Positions 54,568 through 63,190 of a DNA stretch of 64,000 nucleotides are shown piece after piece. A program made the translations under genes and the position numbers. Under the pieces are notes generated by a model that did not search any database, had not been told where the DNA came from, and was given only the letters and a program-made list of their open reading frames with translations. The stretch is from Halomonas sp. Y3 (lineage in GTDB: Bacteria > Pseudomonadota > Gammaproteobacteria > Pseudomonadales > Halomonadaceae). The stretch spans positions 2,852,001 through 2,916,000 of the forward strand of contig NZ_CP099975.1 in assembly GCF_024137965.1 (NCBI RefSeq), read 5' to 3'. Positions within the stretch are counted from its first letter, which is position 1, and every line of letters starts with the position of its first letter.

Positions 54568-55803
54568 TCAGCGCCAGAGCGGTGGCAGCGGCCGGCCGTT
54601 GACGCGTACCCGGCCACGAATCACGTCGATCTGCAAGTCACGGGTGCTAAGCGGCAGCCCCAGCCAGAGCGCCACCACGGTGGGCGCCTCGTGCCAGATG
54701 AAGTCGCCGTCGAGGCGATTCAGCCAGAGCGCCTGCTCCGCTTCGGCGTCCAGACGCGAGGGGCTCAGCTCGTGGATCCGGCGGGGGTCGAAGAAGAGCG
54801 CACCGCTGCCCCTGGCGACCAGCCCCAGCATGGGGCTCTCCAGATCCACCTCGACCACATCCAGGCGCGGGGAGTCGACCAGGATGCCCAACAGCTCAGG
54901 CTCCAGCCGCTCCGTCAGCTCCCGAAGGTCCAGCGTGCGGACCTTGGCCGTCTCCCGGCGTAACGCCGCCAGGGCCTCGCGCACCGCATCGGCGTTGATA
55001 CGCGAGAGCTCCATGGCGATGCGGCCGGTCAGCAGCACCTGCTCCGCCGCCTGCACCTCACCCAGGGTCAGCTCGCTGTCGATGCGCAGCTCGCTGTCGT
55101 CGAGCTGCATGCGGCTGCGGTAGGCAAGCTCGCTGGCGTCGAGCGTCAGGCCGGGCTGCTGCCAGGCGAGGGTATCGATACGCAACAGGTCATGCTGGGT
55201 GAAGTGGTGGGCACCACCGGTGTAGGCATAGCGGCTCTCCAGGGAGACCGGGCCCGACTCCAGGGTGGCCACACCGTCGGTGAGACGCCAGGGCTGCAGC
55301 CGGGCACGCAGTCGCCAGTCGCCCTGCTGGCCGCTCAGGGCCAGGTGCCCACCGCGGAAGTCGAGCTCTCGCTCTCCCTGACTGATCAGGAAGGGCGCCA
55401 GCTGGACGCTGCCCTCCAGGGTGCCGCCCAGGGTCTGGTAGCGGGCGTGCCAGCGAGGCGGGCTGGAGGGGAGACAGTCGCCGAACAGGCGACGGTGATG
55501 GGGGCTGGCGCTGGGGAGGACTTCCCCCTCGAGTCGGGTACTGAAGACCCCGTGGCGGGCCAGGTAGGAGAGCTCAAGCCGCCAGCCGTCACCGAGCAGC
55601 GGAGAGACCTGGAGGCTGCCGGATGAGGAGAGCCAGCCCCGCTCGATACCGCTGCGCTCCACCACCAGATCGCCGCGGGCCTCCAGGTCGGCAAGGGCCC
55701 GAGCCAGTTCCCGCTCGAAGAGAACCGATGCGAGGTACTGGGCCAGCGCCCAGACCAGGGTGAGCACCACCACGACCGGGACGATCAGACGTTCCTTGCG
55801 CAT
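54568..55803 (-). CDS. DUF945 (YdgA-like) protein
   Basis: The protein has 411 residues. An N-terminal membrane anchor (LIVPVVVVLTLVWALAQYL) is followed by a soluble, mainly beta region. YLASVLFERELARALADL and ERSGIERGWLSSSG are typical of the DUF945/YdgA family, whose members are inner-membrane-anchored periplasmic proteins. The function is unknown; some relatives affect surface structures or motility. It is a single gene, with 92 bases to lon and 74 to pgpA. The start at 55803 follows GGGAAGGGGG. Confidence 0.85.
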   Translation of the reverse strand: MRKERLIVPVVVVLTLVWALAQYLASVLFERELARALADLEARGDLVVERSGIERGWLSSSGSLQVSPLLGDGWRLELSYLARHGVFSTRLEGEVLPSASPHHRRLFGDCLPSSPPRWHARYQTLGGTLEGSVQLAPFLISQGERELDFRGGHLALSGQQGDWRLRARLQPWRLTDGVATLESGPVSLESRYAYTGGAHHFTQHDLLRIDTLAWQQPGLTLDASELAYRSRMQLDDSELRIDSELTLGEVQAAEQVLLTGRIAMELSRINADAVREALAALRRETAKVRTLDLRELTERLEPELLGILVDSPRLDVVEVDLESPMLGLVARGSGALFFDPRRIHELSPSRLDAEAEQALWLNRLDGDFIWHEAPTVVALWLGLPLSTRDLQIDVIRGRVRVNGRPLPPLWR

Positions 55804-55877
55804 TGCTTCCCCCTTCCCTGGGCCGCCCCCTCCACGCCAAGGGCGGCGTTGCGTCGGACCCTCAGTGTAGCCGGGGG

Positions 55878-56351
55878 TCAGTGTAACCAGAACCAGAGGT
55901 GCATGACGCTCCAGGCGTAGATGCCCGCCATGACGTCATCGATCATGATGCCAAAACCGCCGGCCACACGACGATCCGCCCAGCGGATCGGCCAGGGCTT
56001 GATGACGTCGAAGATGCGGAACAGCAGAAAGCCCCAGAGCGCCGCCTCCCAGGAGAAGGGCACCGCCGCCATGGTAATCCAGTAGCCGACGAACTCGTCC
56101 CAGACGATGCCTGAGTGGTCGTGGACACCGAGGTCCCGGGAGGTCTTCTCACATAGCCAGACGCCCCAGACGAAGGCCACGAAGACCACCGCCAGGTACC
56201 AGCCCAGGGGCAGCTCGGAGAGCAGCCAGTAGAAGGGAATGGCCGCCAGGGTGCCGAAGGTGCCCGGGGCCCAGGGCGCCGCGCCGCTGCCGAGGCCGAA
56301 GGCGAGAAAGTGGGTAGGGCGGTGCCAGACGCTGGGTGGAGCACGGTTCAT
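55878..56351 (-). CDS. pgpA: Phosphatidylglycerophosphatase A
   Basis: The protein has 157 residues with several membrane helices. Family marks are GAAPWAPGTFGTLAAIPFYWLL, DHSGIVWDEFVGYWI, and FRIFDVIKPWPIRWADRRVAGGFGIMIDDVMAGIYA with the metal-binding acidic residues. It removes phosphate from phosphatidylglycerophosphate in the inner membrane to give phosphatidylglycerol. Its ATG overlaps the stop of thiL (ATGA), so it is the last gene of the nrdR-rib-nusB-thiL-pgpA operon, as in many gammaproteobacteria. Confidence 0.94.
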   Translation of the reverse strand: MNRAPPSVWHRPTHFLAFGLGSGAAPWAPGTFGTLAAIPFYWLLSELPLGWYLAVVFVAFVWGVWLCEKTSRDLGVHDHSGIVWDEFVGYWITMAAVPFSWEAALWGFLLFRIFDVIKPWPIRWADRRVAGGFGIMIDDVMAGIYAWSVMHLWFWLH

Positions 56352-57361
56352 GCATCATCTCCTGCACTGCCGGCGCCTGCCGAGTGGAAGTGCTGCCAGC
56401 CGCCCTCGCCAGAGAGCGCCACCCCGCGCAGGCCGGGCTCGGCCTCGAAGCGGCCGATCACCGTGAGCGGCAGACCAAGGGCGGCGAGCCGCCCCCGGGC
56501 CTCGTCGAGGTGCTCGGCGGGCAGCGCCAGCAGCAGCTCATAGTCGTCGCCGCCGCCCAGGGCAGCGCGGCGCGCGCCCGCCACTCCCAGCTCCGCCACC
56601 AGGCCCTCGGCCAGGGGCAGCGCCTCGGGGTCGAGCGAGGCACCGACGCCCGAACGCGCCAGCAGATGGCCAAGGTCGGCGCACAGGCCGTCGGAGATAT
56701 CGATGGCGGCCGTGGCCAGCCCCGCCAGCGCCTCGCCGGCGGCGAGGCGCGGCTCGGGCCGCAGGTAGCGCGTCAGCAGCGGGTGGGCGAGATCCCGCTC
56801 ACCGCGCTGCCAGGCCGCGAGACCGCCGGCGCCACCGCCCAGGGCACCGGTCACCGCGACCAGATCTCCCGGCCGAGCGCCGTGGCGCGTGAGGGCCTGG
56901 CTCGGCACCACCTCCCCAATCACGGTGACGCCGATGGCGGTCGCTCCCCGGGTCACATCACCGCCCGCCAGGACGGTGCCGCTCAGGTCACACAGGGCAC
57001 GGAAGCCACGGGAGAAGCCATCGAGCCAGGCATCGTCGGCCTCGGCCAGGGTCAGCGCCATCAGGCACCAGCGCGGGCGAGCACCCATGGCGGCCAGATC
57101 CGAGAGGCTGACCGCAAGCGCCCGATGCCCCACCGCCTCGGCGGGAGCATCGGCGGGATAGTGGACGTCGGCCAGCGAGGTATCCACGCTGACGGCCAGC
57201 TGGCAGCCGGGCGTCGGGCTCAGCAGGGTGCAGTCGTCACCCACTCCCAGCGCCACCCCAGCCCCCTTGCCGGTAGGCTCAAAGGTGAAGTAGCGCGCAA
57301 TCAGCTCGAACTCGCTATGCCGAGGCCGGCTGGGCGCTTGACTGGACGGTTGACTGGGCAT
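56348..57361 (-). CDS. thiL: Thiamin-monophosphate kinase
   Basis: The protein has 337 residues. It phosphorylates thiamin monophosphate to thiamin pyrophosphate, the last step of the pathway. Signatures are EFELIARYFTF at the start, GVGDDCTLLSP and DTSLADVHYP (the metal-binding Asp residues), and DISDGLCADLGHLL. The extra PSQPSSQAPSRP leader before the core is disordered. It starts at 57361, 13 bases after the nusB stop, and overlaps pgpA. It is in the same operon as ribH, so flavin and thiamin cofactor synthesis are linked here. Confidence 0.94.
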   Translation of the reverse strand: MPSQPSSQAPSRPRHSEFELIARYFTFEPTGKGAGVALGVGDDCTLLSPTPGCQLAVSVDTSLADVHYPADAPAEAVGHRALAVSLSDLAAMGARPRWCLMALTLAEADDAWLDGFSRGFRALCDLSGTVLAGGDVTRGATAIGVTVIGEVVPSQALTRHGARPGDLVAVTGALGGGAGGLAAWQRGERDLAHPLLTRYLRPEPRLAAGEALAGLATAAIDISDGLCADLGHLLARSGVGASLDPEALPLAEGLVAELGVAGARRAALGGGDDYELLLALPAEHLDEARGRLAALGLPLTVIGRFEAEPGLRGVALSGEGGWQHFHSAGAGSAGDDA

Positions 57362-57374
57362 CGGGGAGTCCCCT

Positions 57375-57878
57375 TCAGCGGCGGCAGGCCGCCACCTCGG
57401 CGTAGCGCAGGCGCCCAGCGAGCTTGTCGAGGATGCCATTGACATACTTGTGGCCGTCGGTGGCGCCGAAGGACTTGGCCAGCTCCACGCCCTCGTTGAT
57501 CACTACCCGATAGGGCACCTCGAGACGGCGAGAGAGCTCGTAGGCCCCCAGGCGCAGAATCGCCAGCTCGATGGGGTCAAGCTCCTCGAGGCGACGGTCG
57601 AGCAGCGGCGAGATGCTGGCGTCCAGGTCGGTCTTGAAACGCGCCACGTTGTGCAGCAGCTCATGGAAGAGCGCCAGGTCGGCGATCTCCATGACCCTGT
57701 GCCAGTTTTCGTGATCCTCGAGGTCGTCGTCGGCCACCTGGCTGCGGAACTCCGCCTCCACCGCGGTGATCGACTTGCCGGTCATCTGCCACTGGTAGAG
57801 GCCCTGAACGGCCAGTTCCCGGGCGGCACGACGCGCCAGCTGGGCCTTCGAGGGCTCTCGGGAGCGCTCGCGACTCAT
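57375..57878 (-). CDS. nusB: Transcription antitermination factor NusB
   Basis: The protein has 167 residues, all helical. It begins with basic residues and [20 protein letters not shown], the RNA-binding arginine-rich start of NusB, followed by helices ending [14 protein letters not shown]. NusB with NusE binds boxA RNA for antitermination of rRNA operons. Its ATG overlaps the ribH stop (ATGA). The gene is in the usual ribH-nusB-thiL order. Confidence 0.95.
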   Translation of the reverse strand: MSRERSREPSKAQLARRAARELAVQGLYQWQMTGKSITAVEAEFRSQVADDDLEDHENWHRVMEIADLALFHELLHNVARFKTDLDASISPLLDRRLEELDPIELAILRLGAYELSRRLEVPYRVVINEGVELAKSFGATDGHKYVNGILDKLAGRLRYAEVAACRR

Positions 57879-58369
57879 GCCTCGTCTCCCTCATCGTCGC
57901 CGAAGCAGCGCAGCAGCGAGACCATCTCCATGGCGGCCATGGCCGCCTCGGCGCCCTTGTTGCCGGCCTTGGTGCCGGAGCGCTCGATGGCCTGCTCGAT
58001 GGAGTTGACGGTGAGCACGCCGTTGGCGATGGGCGTGTCGAACTCCAGCTGAAGGTTGCCCAGGGCCGCGTTGCAGCCGCCGGCCACGTACTCGAAGTGC
58101 GGGGTACCGCCGCGAATCACCGCCCCCAGAGCGATCACCGCGTCGGGGCGGGCCACCTTGAGCACCTGCTTGACCGCCAGGGGCAGCTCCCAGGCGCCCG
58201 GCACGTGGACGATGTCGATGCTCTCGCTGGCCACGCCGTGGCGCACCAGGCTATCTACCGCCCCCTCGACGAGGCTATCCACCACGTGATGGTTGAAACG
58301 GCCCACCACGATCACATAGCGGCCGTCCACGTCGATGAAGCTGCCTTCCACTTGAGAAATGGGTTGCAT
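57875..58369 (-). CDS. ribH: 6,7-dimethyl-8-ribityllumazine synthase
   Basis: The protein has 164 residues. Start at 58369 gives [18 protein letters not shown]. Family marks are [52 protein letters not shown] (the catalytic His region) and [15 protein letters not shown]. It joins the ribitylamino-uracil to dihydroxybutanone phosphate to make lumazine, the direct precursor of riboflavin. It forms icosahedral or decameric shells in other species. It overlaps nusB and follows ribBA by 93 bases. Confidence 0.95.
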   Translation of the reverse strand: MQPISQVEGSFIDVDGRYVIVVGRFNHHVVDSLVEGAVDSLVRHGVASESIDIVHVPGAWELPLAVKQVLKVARPDAVIALGAVIRGGTPHFEYVAGGCNAALGNLQLEFDTPIANGVLTVNSIEQAIERSGTKAGNKGAEAAMAAMEMVSLLRCFGDDEGDEA

Positions 58370-58462
58370 ATCGCTGTTCCTGAAAGTCGTTCCTGAAAAC
58401 CTGCCTGATAAGAACCGGCGGGCGCCGTTCACCATGCGCCCGCCGCAAGGGTCGAGGCGGCG

Positions 58463-59647
58463 TCAGTCGCCGCTGGCCTCGGCGCCGCCGGCGGCACCAT
58501 GAGTGGCCTCGATGTCTTCCGGGCTCAGCCGTTCCACCACCTCGAGATCGAAGCCGGAGAGCGCCGAGAACTTCCAGGGTGAGCTGAGCAGGCGCATCTT
58601 GCCCACGCCGAGATGGCGCAGGATCTGGGAACCGGTGCCGATAGTCAGGTAGTTGCCGGCCCCGTCCGAGGCGCTGGTGCGCGGGGCGCGCCTGCGCTCC
58701 AGGAAGGTGTCCAGGTAGTCGCGCAGGTCCTGGCGAGGGCGGCCATCGTCGAGCAGGACGAAGACGCCATGCTCGGCCCGGGCCACCTCGGCGATGGCCT
58801 GATGGGAGGGCCACTGGGTGCTCTCTCCCTTCTGCAGGCAGAGCAGGTCACGCATGGCGTCGGCCAGGTGCACCCGCACCGTGGTCGCGGTCTCGGGGCT
58901 GGGGCGTCCCTTGACCAGCGCCAGATGGTGGGCGCCCTGGATGCTGTCGCGGAAGACGTGCAGGGTCAGTTCGCCGAAGCCGGTCCGCACCGGCATGGCC
59001 TCCACGTGCTCCACGGTGTGCTCGTTGTGGATGCGATAGTGGATCAGGTCCGCGATGGTACCCATCTTGAGTCCGTGCTCGGCGGCGAAGCGCTCGAGCT
59101 CCGGGCGGCGCGCCATGCTGCCGTCGTCGTTCATGATCTCGCAGATCACGCCGCTGGGGTCGAGGCCGGCCAGGGCAGCGAGGTCGCAGGCCGCCTCGGT
59201 GTGGCCGGCGCGGCGCAACACGCCGCCGGGCTCGGCCATCAGCGGGAAGATATGGCCGGGCTGAACGATATCCTCGGCCCTGGCGTCCCGGGCCACCGCG
59301 GCCTGCACGGTGCGGGCGCGATCGGCAGCGGAGATGCCGGTGGTCACCCCTTCGGCGGCCTCGATGGAGAGAGTGAACTTGGTGCCGAAGCCCGAGCCGT
59401 TGTCGCTGACCATCAGCGGCAGCTGCAGGCGCTGGCAGCGCTCGCGGGTCATCGGCAGGCAGATCAGCCCCCGGGCATGACGCGCCATGAAGTTGATGTG
59501 CTCGGCCTGCACCCTCTCGGCGGCCATGATGATGTCGCCTTCGTTCTCGCGATCCTCGTCGTCCATGAGGATCACCATCTTGCCCTGGCGGATGTCCTCG
59601 ATCAGCTCCTCGATGGGAGCCAGGCCGCCGGCAGTTGAGTTCGCCAT
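58463..59647 (-). CDS. ribB: 3,4-dihydroxy-2-butanone-4-phosphate synthase with degenerate GCH II half
   Basis: The protein has 394 residues. Residues 1-205 are an intact Rib[18 protein letters not shown] and [14 protein letters not shown] hold the acidic and His active-site residues. The second half has the length and overall fold of GTP cyclohydrolase II, but the zinc Cys motif (CDCG) and the QEGRGIGL loop are absent; the region reads [16 protein letters not shown] and [13 protein letters not shown]. It therefore cannot be a cyclohydrolase, a condition seen in many gammaproteobacteria. GTP cyclohydrolase II must be supplied elsewhere, such as by the gene at 0.6-1.7 kb. Confidence 0.92.
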   Translation of the reverse strand: MANSTAGGLAPIEELIEDIRQGKMVILMDDEDRENEGDIIMAAERVQAEHINFMARHARGLICLPMTRERCQRLQLPLMVSDNGSGFGTKFTLSIEAAEGVTTGISAADRARTVQAAVARDARAEDIVQPGHIFPLMAEPGGVLRRAGHTEAACDLAALAGLDPSGVICEIMNDDGSMARRPELERFAAEHGLKMGTIADLIHYRIHNEHTVEHVEAMPVRTGFGELTLHVFRDSIQGAHHLALVKGRPSPETATTVRVHLADAMRDLLCLQKGESTQWPSHQAIAEVARAEHGVFVLLDDGRPRQDLRDYLDTFLERRRAPRTSASDGAGNYLTIGTGSQILRHLGVGKMRLLSSPWKFSALSGFDLEVVERLSPEDIEATHGAAGGAEASGD

Positions 59648-59744
59648 GAGATCTCCAGAAATTCAGCGTGGCGCTGTCGCCCTGCGCCGACACTGATGTC
59701 GTCCGCAGGCGTCTAGGCGCCTCGAAACGGCGTCAGAGTACCTT

Positions 59745-59837
59745 GGCGCAGCGTCGGGCGCCAGTAAAGAGCCGTGGCGCGGCGTCGGGCGCCAGTAAAG
59801 AGCCGCGGCGCGGCGTCGGGCGCCAGTAAAGAGCCCC
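59745..59837 (-). repeat. Three tandem copies of a 31-bp repeat between ribD and ribB
   Basis: Units start at 59745, 59776 and 59807, each GGCGC(A/G)GCGTCGGGCGCC followed by AGTAAAGAGCC and two variable bases. Each unit can form a small hairpin (GGCGC pairing with GCGCC). There are no spacers, so it is not a CRISPR. It lies in the 194-base gap where riboflavin synthase (ribE/ribC) normally sits. The rest of the gap shows no gene and no FMN riboswitch that I can recognise. Confidence 0.9.
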
Positions 59838-59841
59838 TCCC

Positions 59842-60987
59842 TTATCGCGCGGGCAGCGTGCGGCGCTCGGGCCGGGCGGTGATGCGCCAGTCGCGGCCCA
59901 CGGCGCGAATGTCGAGAATCTCGAGGCCGCGCTGCTGGGCCATGGTCTCGATGCCGGCGAGCTGGAAGAGCGGCCGAGCCTCGCCGCCGAGCAGGGTCGG
60001 CGCCACGAAGAGCTGCATCTCGTCCACCAGGCCGGCGTCGAGCACGGCGCCGGCCAGCGTCGCACCGGTCTCCAGCAGCACCTCGTTGGCCTGCTCCACG
60101 TCGGCCAGGTAGCGCAGCAGGGCGTGCAGGTCGACGCGGCCACCGGCATCGGCGGGAAAGGCCACCACCTCGGCGCCGGCGGCCTCCAGGCGAGCGCGCC
60201 GCTCGGGCTCATGTCCCTCGACGGTAGCCACCAGGGTACGGCCGGGCTCGGTAAGGCAGGCGGCGGCCTCGGGCAGACGCAGTCGGGTATCCACCACCAC
60301 CCGCAGCGGCTGGCGACCGGGAATCAGCTCGACGTCCTCAAGCTCGGCCTGCTCCGGGCGCACGGTGAGCCGGGAGTTATCGAAGATCACCGAGTCCACG
60401 CCGGTGAGCACAACGCTGGAGCGAGCGCGCAGCCGCTGCACCTCCCGGCGGGCCTCGGGGCCGGTGATCCACTGGGACTCACCGGAGCGCATGGCAGTGC
60501 GACCGTCGAGGCTCATGGCCATCTTGAGGCGCACGAAGGGGCGCCCGTGGTCCATGCGCATGATAAAGCCGGGGTTGACCGACCGGGCCTGATCCTCGAG
60601 CACGCCCACCTCCACCTCGATGCCGGCCTGGCGCAGCAGGGCAATGCCGCGGCCGGCCACCGCCGGATTGGGGTCGGCCATGGCGATCACTACCTTCGCT
60701 ACCCCGGCGTCGATCAGCGCCAGGGCACAAGGGCCGGTGCGGCCGTGGTGGGAGCAGGGCTCCAGGGTCACGTAGGCGGTGGCGCCCCGGGCGGCCGGAC
60801 CGGCGGCGCGCAGGGCATGGACCTCGGCGTGGGGCTCGCCGGCGCGCTCATGGAAGCCCTCGCCGACCAGCCGCTCGTTCTTGACCAGCACGCAGCCGAC
60901 GCGGGGGTTGGGATCGGTGGTATAGAGGCCGCGACGGGCCAGCTCCAGAGCCCGGGCCATCCAGGCGTGAGGGGGCTGCTTGGCCAT
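59842..60987 (-). CDS. ribD: Bifunctional diaminohydroxyphosphoribosylaminopyrimidine deaminase / reductase
   Basis: The protein has 381 residues, full length. The deaminase domain holds HAEVHAL and PCSHHGRTGPC (zinc His and two Cys); the reductase domain (about 150-370) has KMAMSLDGRTAM, RSSVVLTGVDSVI and the later VLLETGATLAG. It makes the ribitylamino-uracil substrate of ribH from the GTP cyclohydrolase product. It starts at 60987, 51 bases after nrdR, and is followed by the 31-bp repeats. The RibD-type gene at 1.8 kb is a second, partial paralogue. Confidence 0.95.
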   Translation of the reverse strand: MAKQPPHAWMARALELARRGLYTTDPNPRVGCVLVKNERLVGEGFHERAGEPHAEVHALRAAGPAARGATAYVTLEPCSHHGRTGPCALALIDAGVAKVVIAMADPNPAVAGRGIALLRQAGIEVEVGVLEDQARSVNPGFIMRMDHGRPFVRLKMAMSLDGRTAMRSGESQWITGPEARREVQRLRARSSVVLTGVDSVIFDNSRLTVRPEQAELEDVELIPGRQPLRVVVDTRLRLPEAAACLTEPGRTLVATVEGHEPERRARLEAAGAEVVAFPADAGGRVDLHALLRYLADVEQANEVLLETGATLAGAVLDAGLVDEMQLFVAPTLLGGEARPLFQLAGIETMAQQRGLEILDIRAVGRDWRITARPERRTLPAR

Positions 60988-61038
60988 GGGAGTCCTTGCC
61001 TTGGGGATAAATGGAAGTAACCGGACCAGGAGCGACGC

Positions 61039-61521
61039 CTAGCCCCGCGGCTCGTCGGGGCACTGAGCAGGCTCCTGAGCCAGGCGATCGATCTCGGCGC
61101 GGAACTCGTCGAGATCCTGGAAGCGGCGATAGACCGAGGCGAAGCGGATGTAGGCGACCTGGTCGAGGCGCTTCAGGGCCTGCATGACCTCCTCGCCGAT
61201 GACCCGAGCGTGAATCTCCCGCTCGCCCCGGGCGCGCAGGGTCTGACGAATCCGCTGTACCGAGGCCTCGATGGCCTCGGCACTGACGGGCCGCTTCTCC
61301 AGGGCGCGCAGCATGCCGGCGCGCAGCTTCTGCTCGTCGAAGGACTCGCGGGAGCCATCGCCCTTGATGACGCGAGGCATCACCAGCTCGGCGGTCTCGT
61401 AAGTGGTGAATCGCTCGCCGCAGGCCACGCACTGGCGGCGGCGCCTCACCTGGTCGCCTTCGGCGACCAGCCGCGAGTCGGTGACCTTGGTGTCATGGGT
61501 TCCGCAGAAGGGGCAGTGCAT
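61039..61521 (-). CDS. nrdR: Transcriptional repressor NrdR
   Basis: The protein has 160 residues. The zinc ribbon is [11 protein letters not shown]...[10 protein letters not shown] at the N-terminus, followed by an ATP-cone domain ([23 protein letters not shown]). It senses dATP/ATP and represses ribonucleotide reductase genes by binding NrdR boxes. It is the first gene of the rib-nusB-thiL-pgpA operon, as in many gammaproteobacteria. The last residues are rich in Pro and charged groups. Confidence 0.95.
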   Translation of the reverse strand: MHCPFCGTHDTKVTDSRLVAEGDQVRRRRQCVACGERFTTYETAELVMPRVIKGDGSRESFDEQKLRAGMLRALEKRPVSAEAIEASVQRIRQTLRARGEREIHARVIGEEVMQALKRLDQVAYIRFASVYRRFQDLDEFRAEIDRLAQEPAQCPDEPRG

Positions 61522-61621
61522 GGCTGGGTTCCGGGCCGGCTAACGAGGATCGTTGACGCATTGTAACCACTGCGGCCTCCGGCGCCCAGCGTGACGCTCA
61601 CTGCCTCCTCAGGGAGGAGAG

Positions 61622-62131
61622 TTAATGATGGTGATGCCCGCCATGGCCGTGGTCGCTGCCGCCCATCACCTCGATGCGCTTGACGGGAGCGTTGAAGGTG
61701 AGGGTCTCGTCGCTTTCCAGCACCAGGGTGATCTCCACCTCCTCGCCCTCCTCGAGGGGCGCCACCAGGTCGATCAGCATCAGATGCAGGCCGCCCGGGG
61801 CCAGCTCGGTGCTGCCGCCGGCGGGCACGGCGATCTCGGGCACTTGTCGCATCTGCATGACGCCATCGACGTCCACATGGTTGTGCAGCTCGGTGACCTC
61901 GGCCGCCGGCGAACTGGCATCGACCACGGCCAGGTCGCGCTCGCCCGGGTTGTGCAGCACCATGAAGGCCGCCGTGGTGGTGGAGACCGGCGGCACGGCA
62001 CGCACCAGGGCCTCCTCGATCTGCAGGAGGTCGGTGCGCGCTGGCGCCTCCGCCAGGGCCACCTGGCCGGCCAGGGTCAAGGCGAGGCCGACGAGGCCGG
62101 TCGTGAAGGCGTGCGAGAGGGGGCGGGGCAT
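61622..62131 (-). CDS. PCuAC-family periplasmic copper chaperone
   Basis: The protein has 169 residues; the start at 62131 follows AGGAG. A signal peptide covers about 25 residues. The copper-binding pattern of the family is present as TELHNH...VMQM...GLHLMLIDL (His-Met sites). It ends with a His-rich tail, SDHGHGGHHHH, which probably adds metal binding. PCuAC proteins deliver Cu(I) to cytochrome oxidase. It is divergent from the TlpA-like thioredoxin gene, with 188 bases between starts, so copper delivery and thiol control of oxidase assembly may be linked. Confidence 0.9.
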   Translation of the reverse strand: MPRPLSHAFTTGLVGLALTLAGQVALAEAPARTDLLQIEEALVRAVPPVSTTTAAFMVLHNPGERDLAVVDASSPAAEVTELHNHVDVDGVMQMRQVPEIAVPAGGSTELAPGGLHLMLIDLVAPLEEGEEVEITLVLESDETLTFNAPVKRIEVMGGSDHGHGGHHHH

Positions 62132-62319
62132 GACAAGAACTCCTGAGCCGAGAATAGACAGAACGTTAGCAGGGTAGCCCAAGACCGGGCGGGGCGACGC
62201 GCTTGCGACATAACGCCTCAGCATGGCGCCCCCCGGTGCGCGATAATACTCCGCTAATCCCTGGCTGCCACTCTCGCACGGGCTCTACCGCCACCGGCCC
62301 CCTGACACGGAGCGCTTTC

Positions 62320-63141
62320 ATGCACGGACTCAATCAGAGCATCGCCATCGGCCCGCTCGGCCTCTCCATCGGCCAGCTGCTGCTGGTGCTGGCCTTCTCC
62401 ATCGCCCTGCTGGCCGGCGCCCTGATCGGCCGGCGCCACCGCACCCCCACCGCCGACACCCTCTTCAGCCTGCTGTTCGTGGCGCTGATCGGTGCTCGCC
62501 TGCTCTTCGTGGCGCGCTACTGGGGCAGCTATGACAGCGCACTCGCCATGCTGGACATTCGCGATGGCGGCTTCGACCCCCTGGGCGGCCTGATCGCAGG
62601 CGTCGGCTACGCCCTGTGGCGGCTCTGGAAGGCGCCGCAGCAGCGCGCCGCCCTGAGTGGCGCCCTGCTGGCCGGCGCCTTCACCTGGGGACTCACCGCC
62701 GGCCCCCTGCTGCTGCTGGAGACCCAGAGCCGCCCCATGCCGAACACGGCGCTTGCCACCCTGGAGGGCGAGCCCATCGACCTGCCGAGCCTGGCCGAAC
62801 GCGAGGCCAAGCCCATGGTGGTCAACCTCTGGGCCACCTGGTGCCCCCCCTGCCGCCGCGAGATGCCGGTCTTCGAGCAGGCCCAGCAGGAGGAGACGGA
62901 CATCACCTTCGTCTTCGTCAACCAGGGCGAGGATGTCTCCCTGGTGAACCGTTTCCTCGACCATGAGTCCCTGACCCTGGAGAACGTGCTGCTCGACGCC
63001 CGCAACGCCCTGGGCGATGCTACCGGCGCCATGGCGATGCCGACCACCCTCTACTATGACGCCGAGGGCCGCCTGGTGGATACCCACTTCGGCGAGCTCT
63101 CCCGCGCCACCCTCAACCGCGGGCTTGAGCGCCTGCGCTGA
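62320..63141 (+). CDS. TlpA-like thioredoxin with LGT-like membrane domain
   Basis: The protein has 273 residues. The N-terminal 130 residues hold about four membrane helices that resemble prolipoprotein diacylglyceryl transferase (GARLLFVARYWGSYDSAL, GGFDPLGGLIAGVGYALWR), without clear catalytic residues. The C-terminal thioredoxin domain has LWATWCPPCRREMPVF (active site C-P-P-C) and GAMAMPTTLYY with the cis-proline. It is a membrane-anchored periplasmic thiol reductase, as in cytochrome c or oxidase copper-site assembly. GGAG precedes the ATG. It is followed by dsbG. Confidence 0.87.
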   Translation: MHGLNQSIAIGPLGLSIGQLLLVLAFSIALLAGALIGRRHRTPTADTLFSLLFVALIGARLLFVARYWGSYDSALAMLDIRDGGFDPLGGLIAGVGYALWRLWKAPQQRAALSGALLAGAFTWGLTAGPLLLLETQSRPMPNTALATLEGEPIDLPSLAEREAKPMVVNLWATWCPPCRREMPVFEQAQQEETDITFVFVNQGEDVSLVNRFLDHESLTLENVLLDARNALGDATGAMAMPTTLYYDAEGRLVDTHFGELSRATLNRGLERLR

Positions 63142-63190
63142 GCGGCAGCCCTACCGACACCTTACGACCGACTGCGAGAGATACGCCCCG

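Noticed and set aside
59745..59837. A CRISPR array
   Set aside because: The 31-bp units are directly adjacent with no spacers, only three copies exist, and no cas genes are present.
59648..59841. An FMN riboswitch before ribB
   Set aside because: The conserved FMN aptamer words (such as AGGGCGGGG and GATTCGGTG) are not seen; the gap is taken up by 31-bp repeats.
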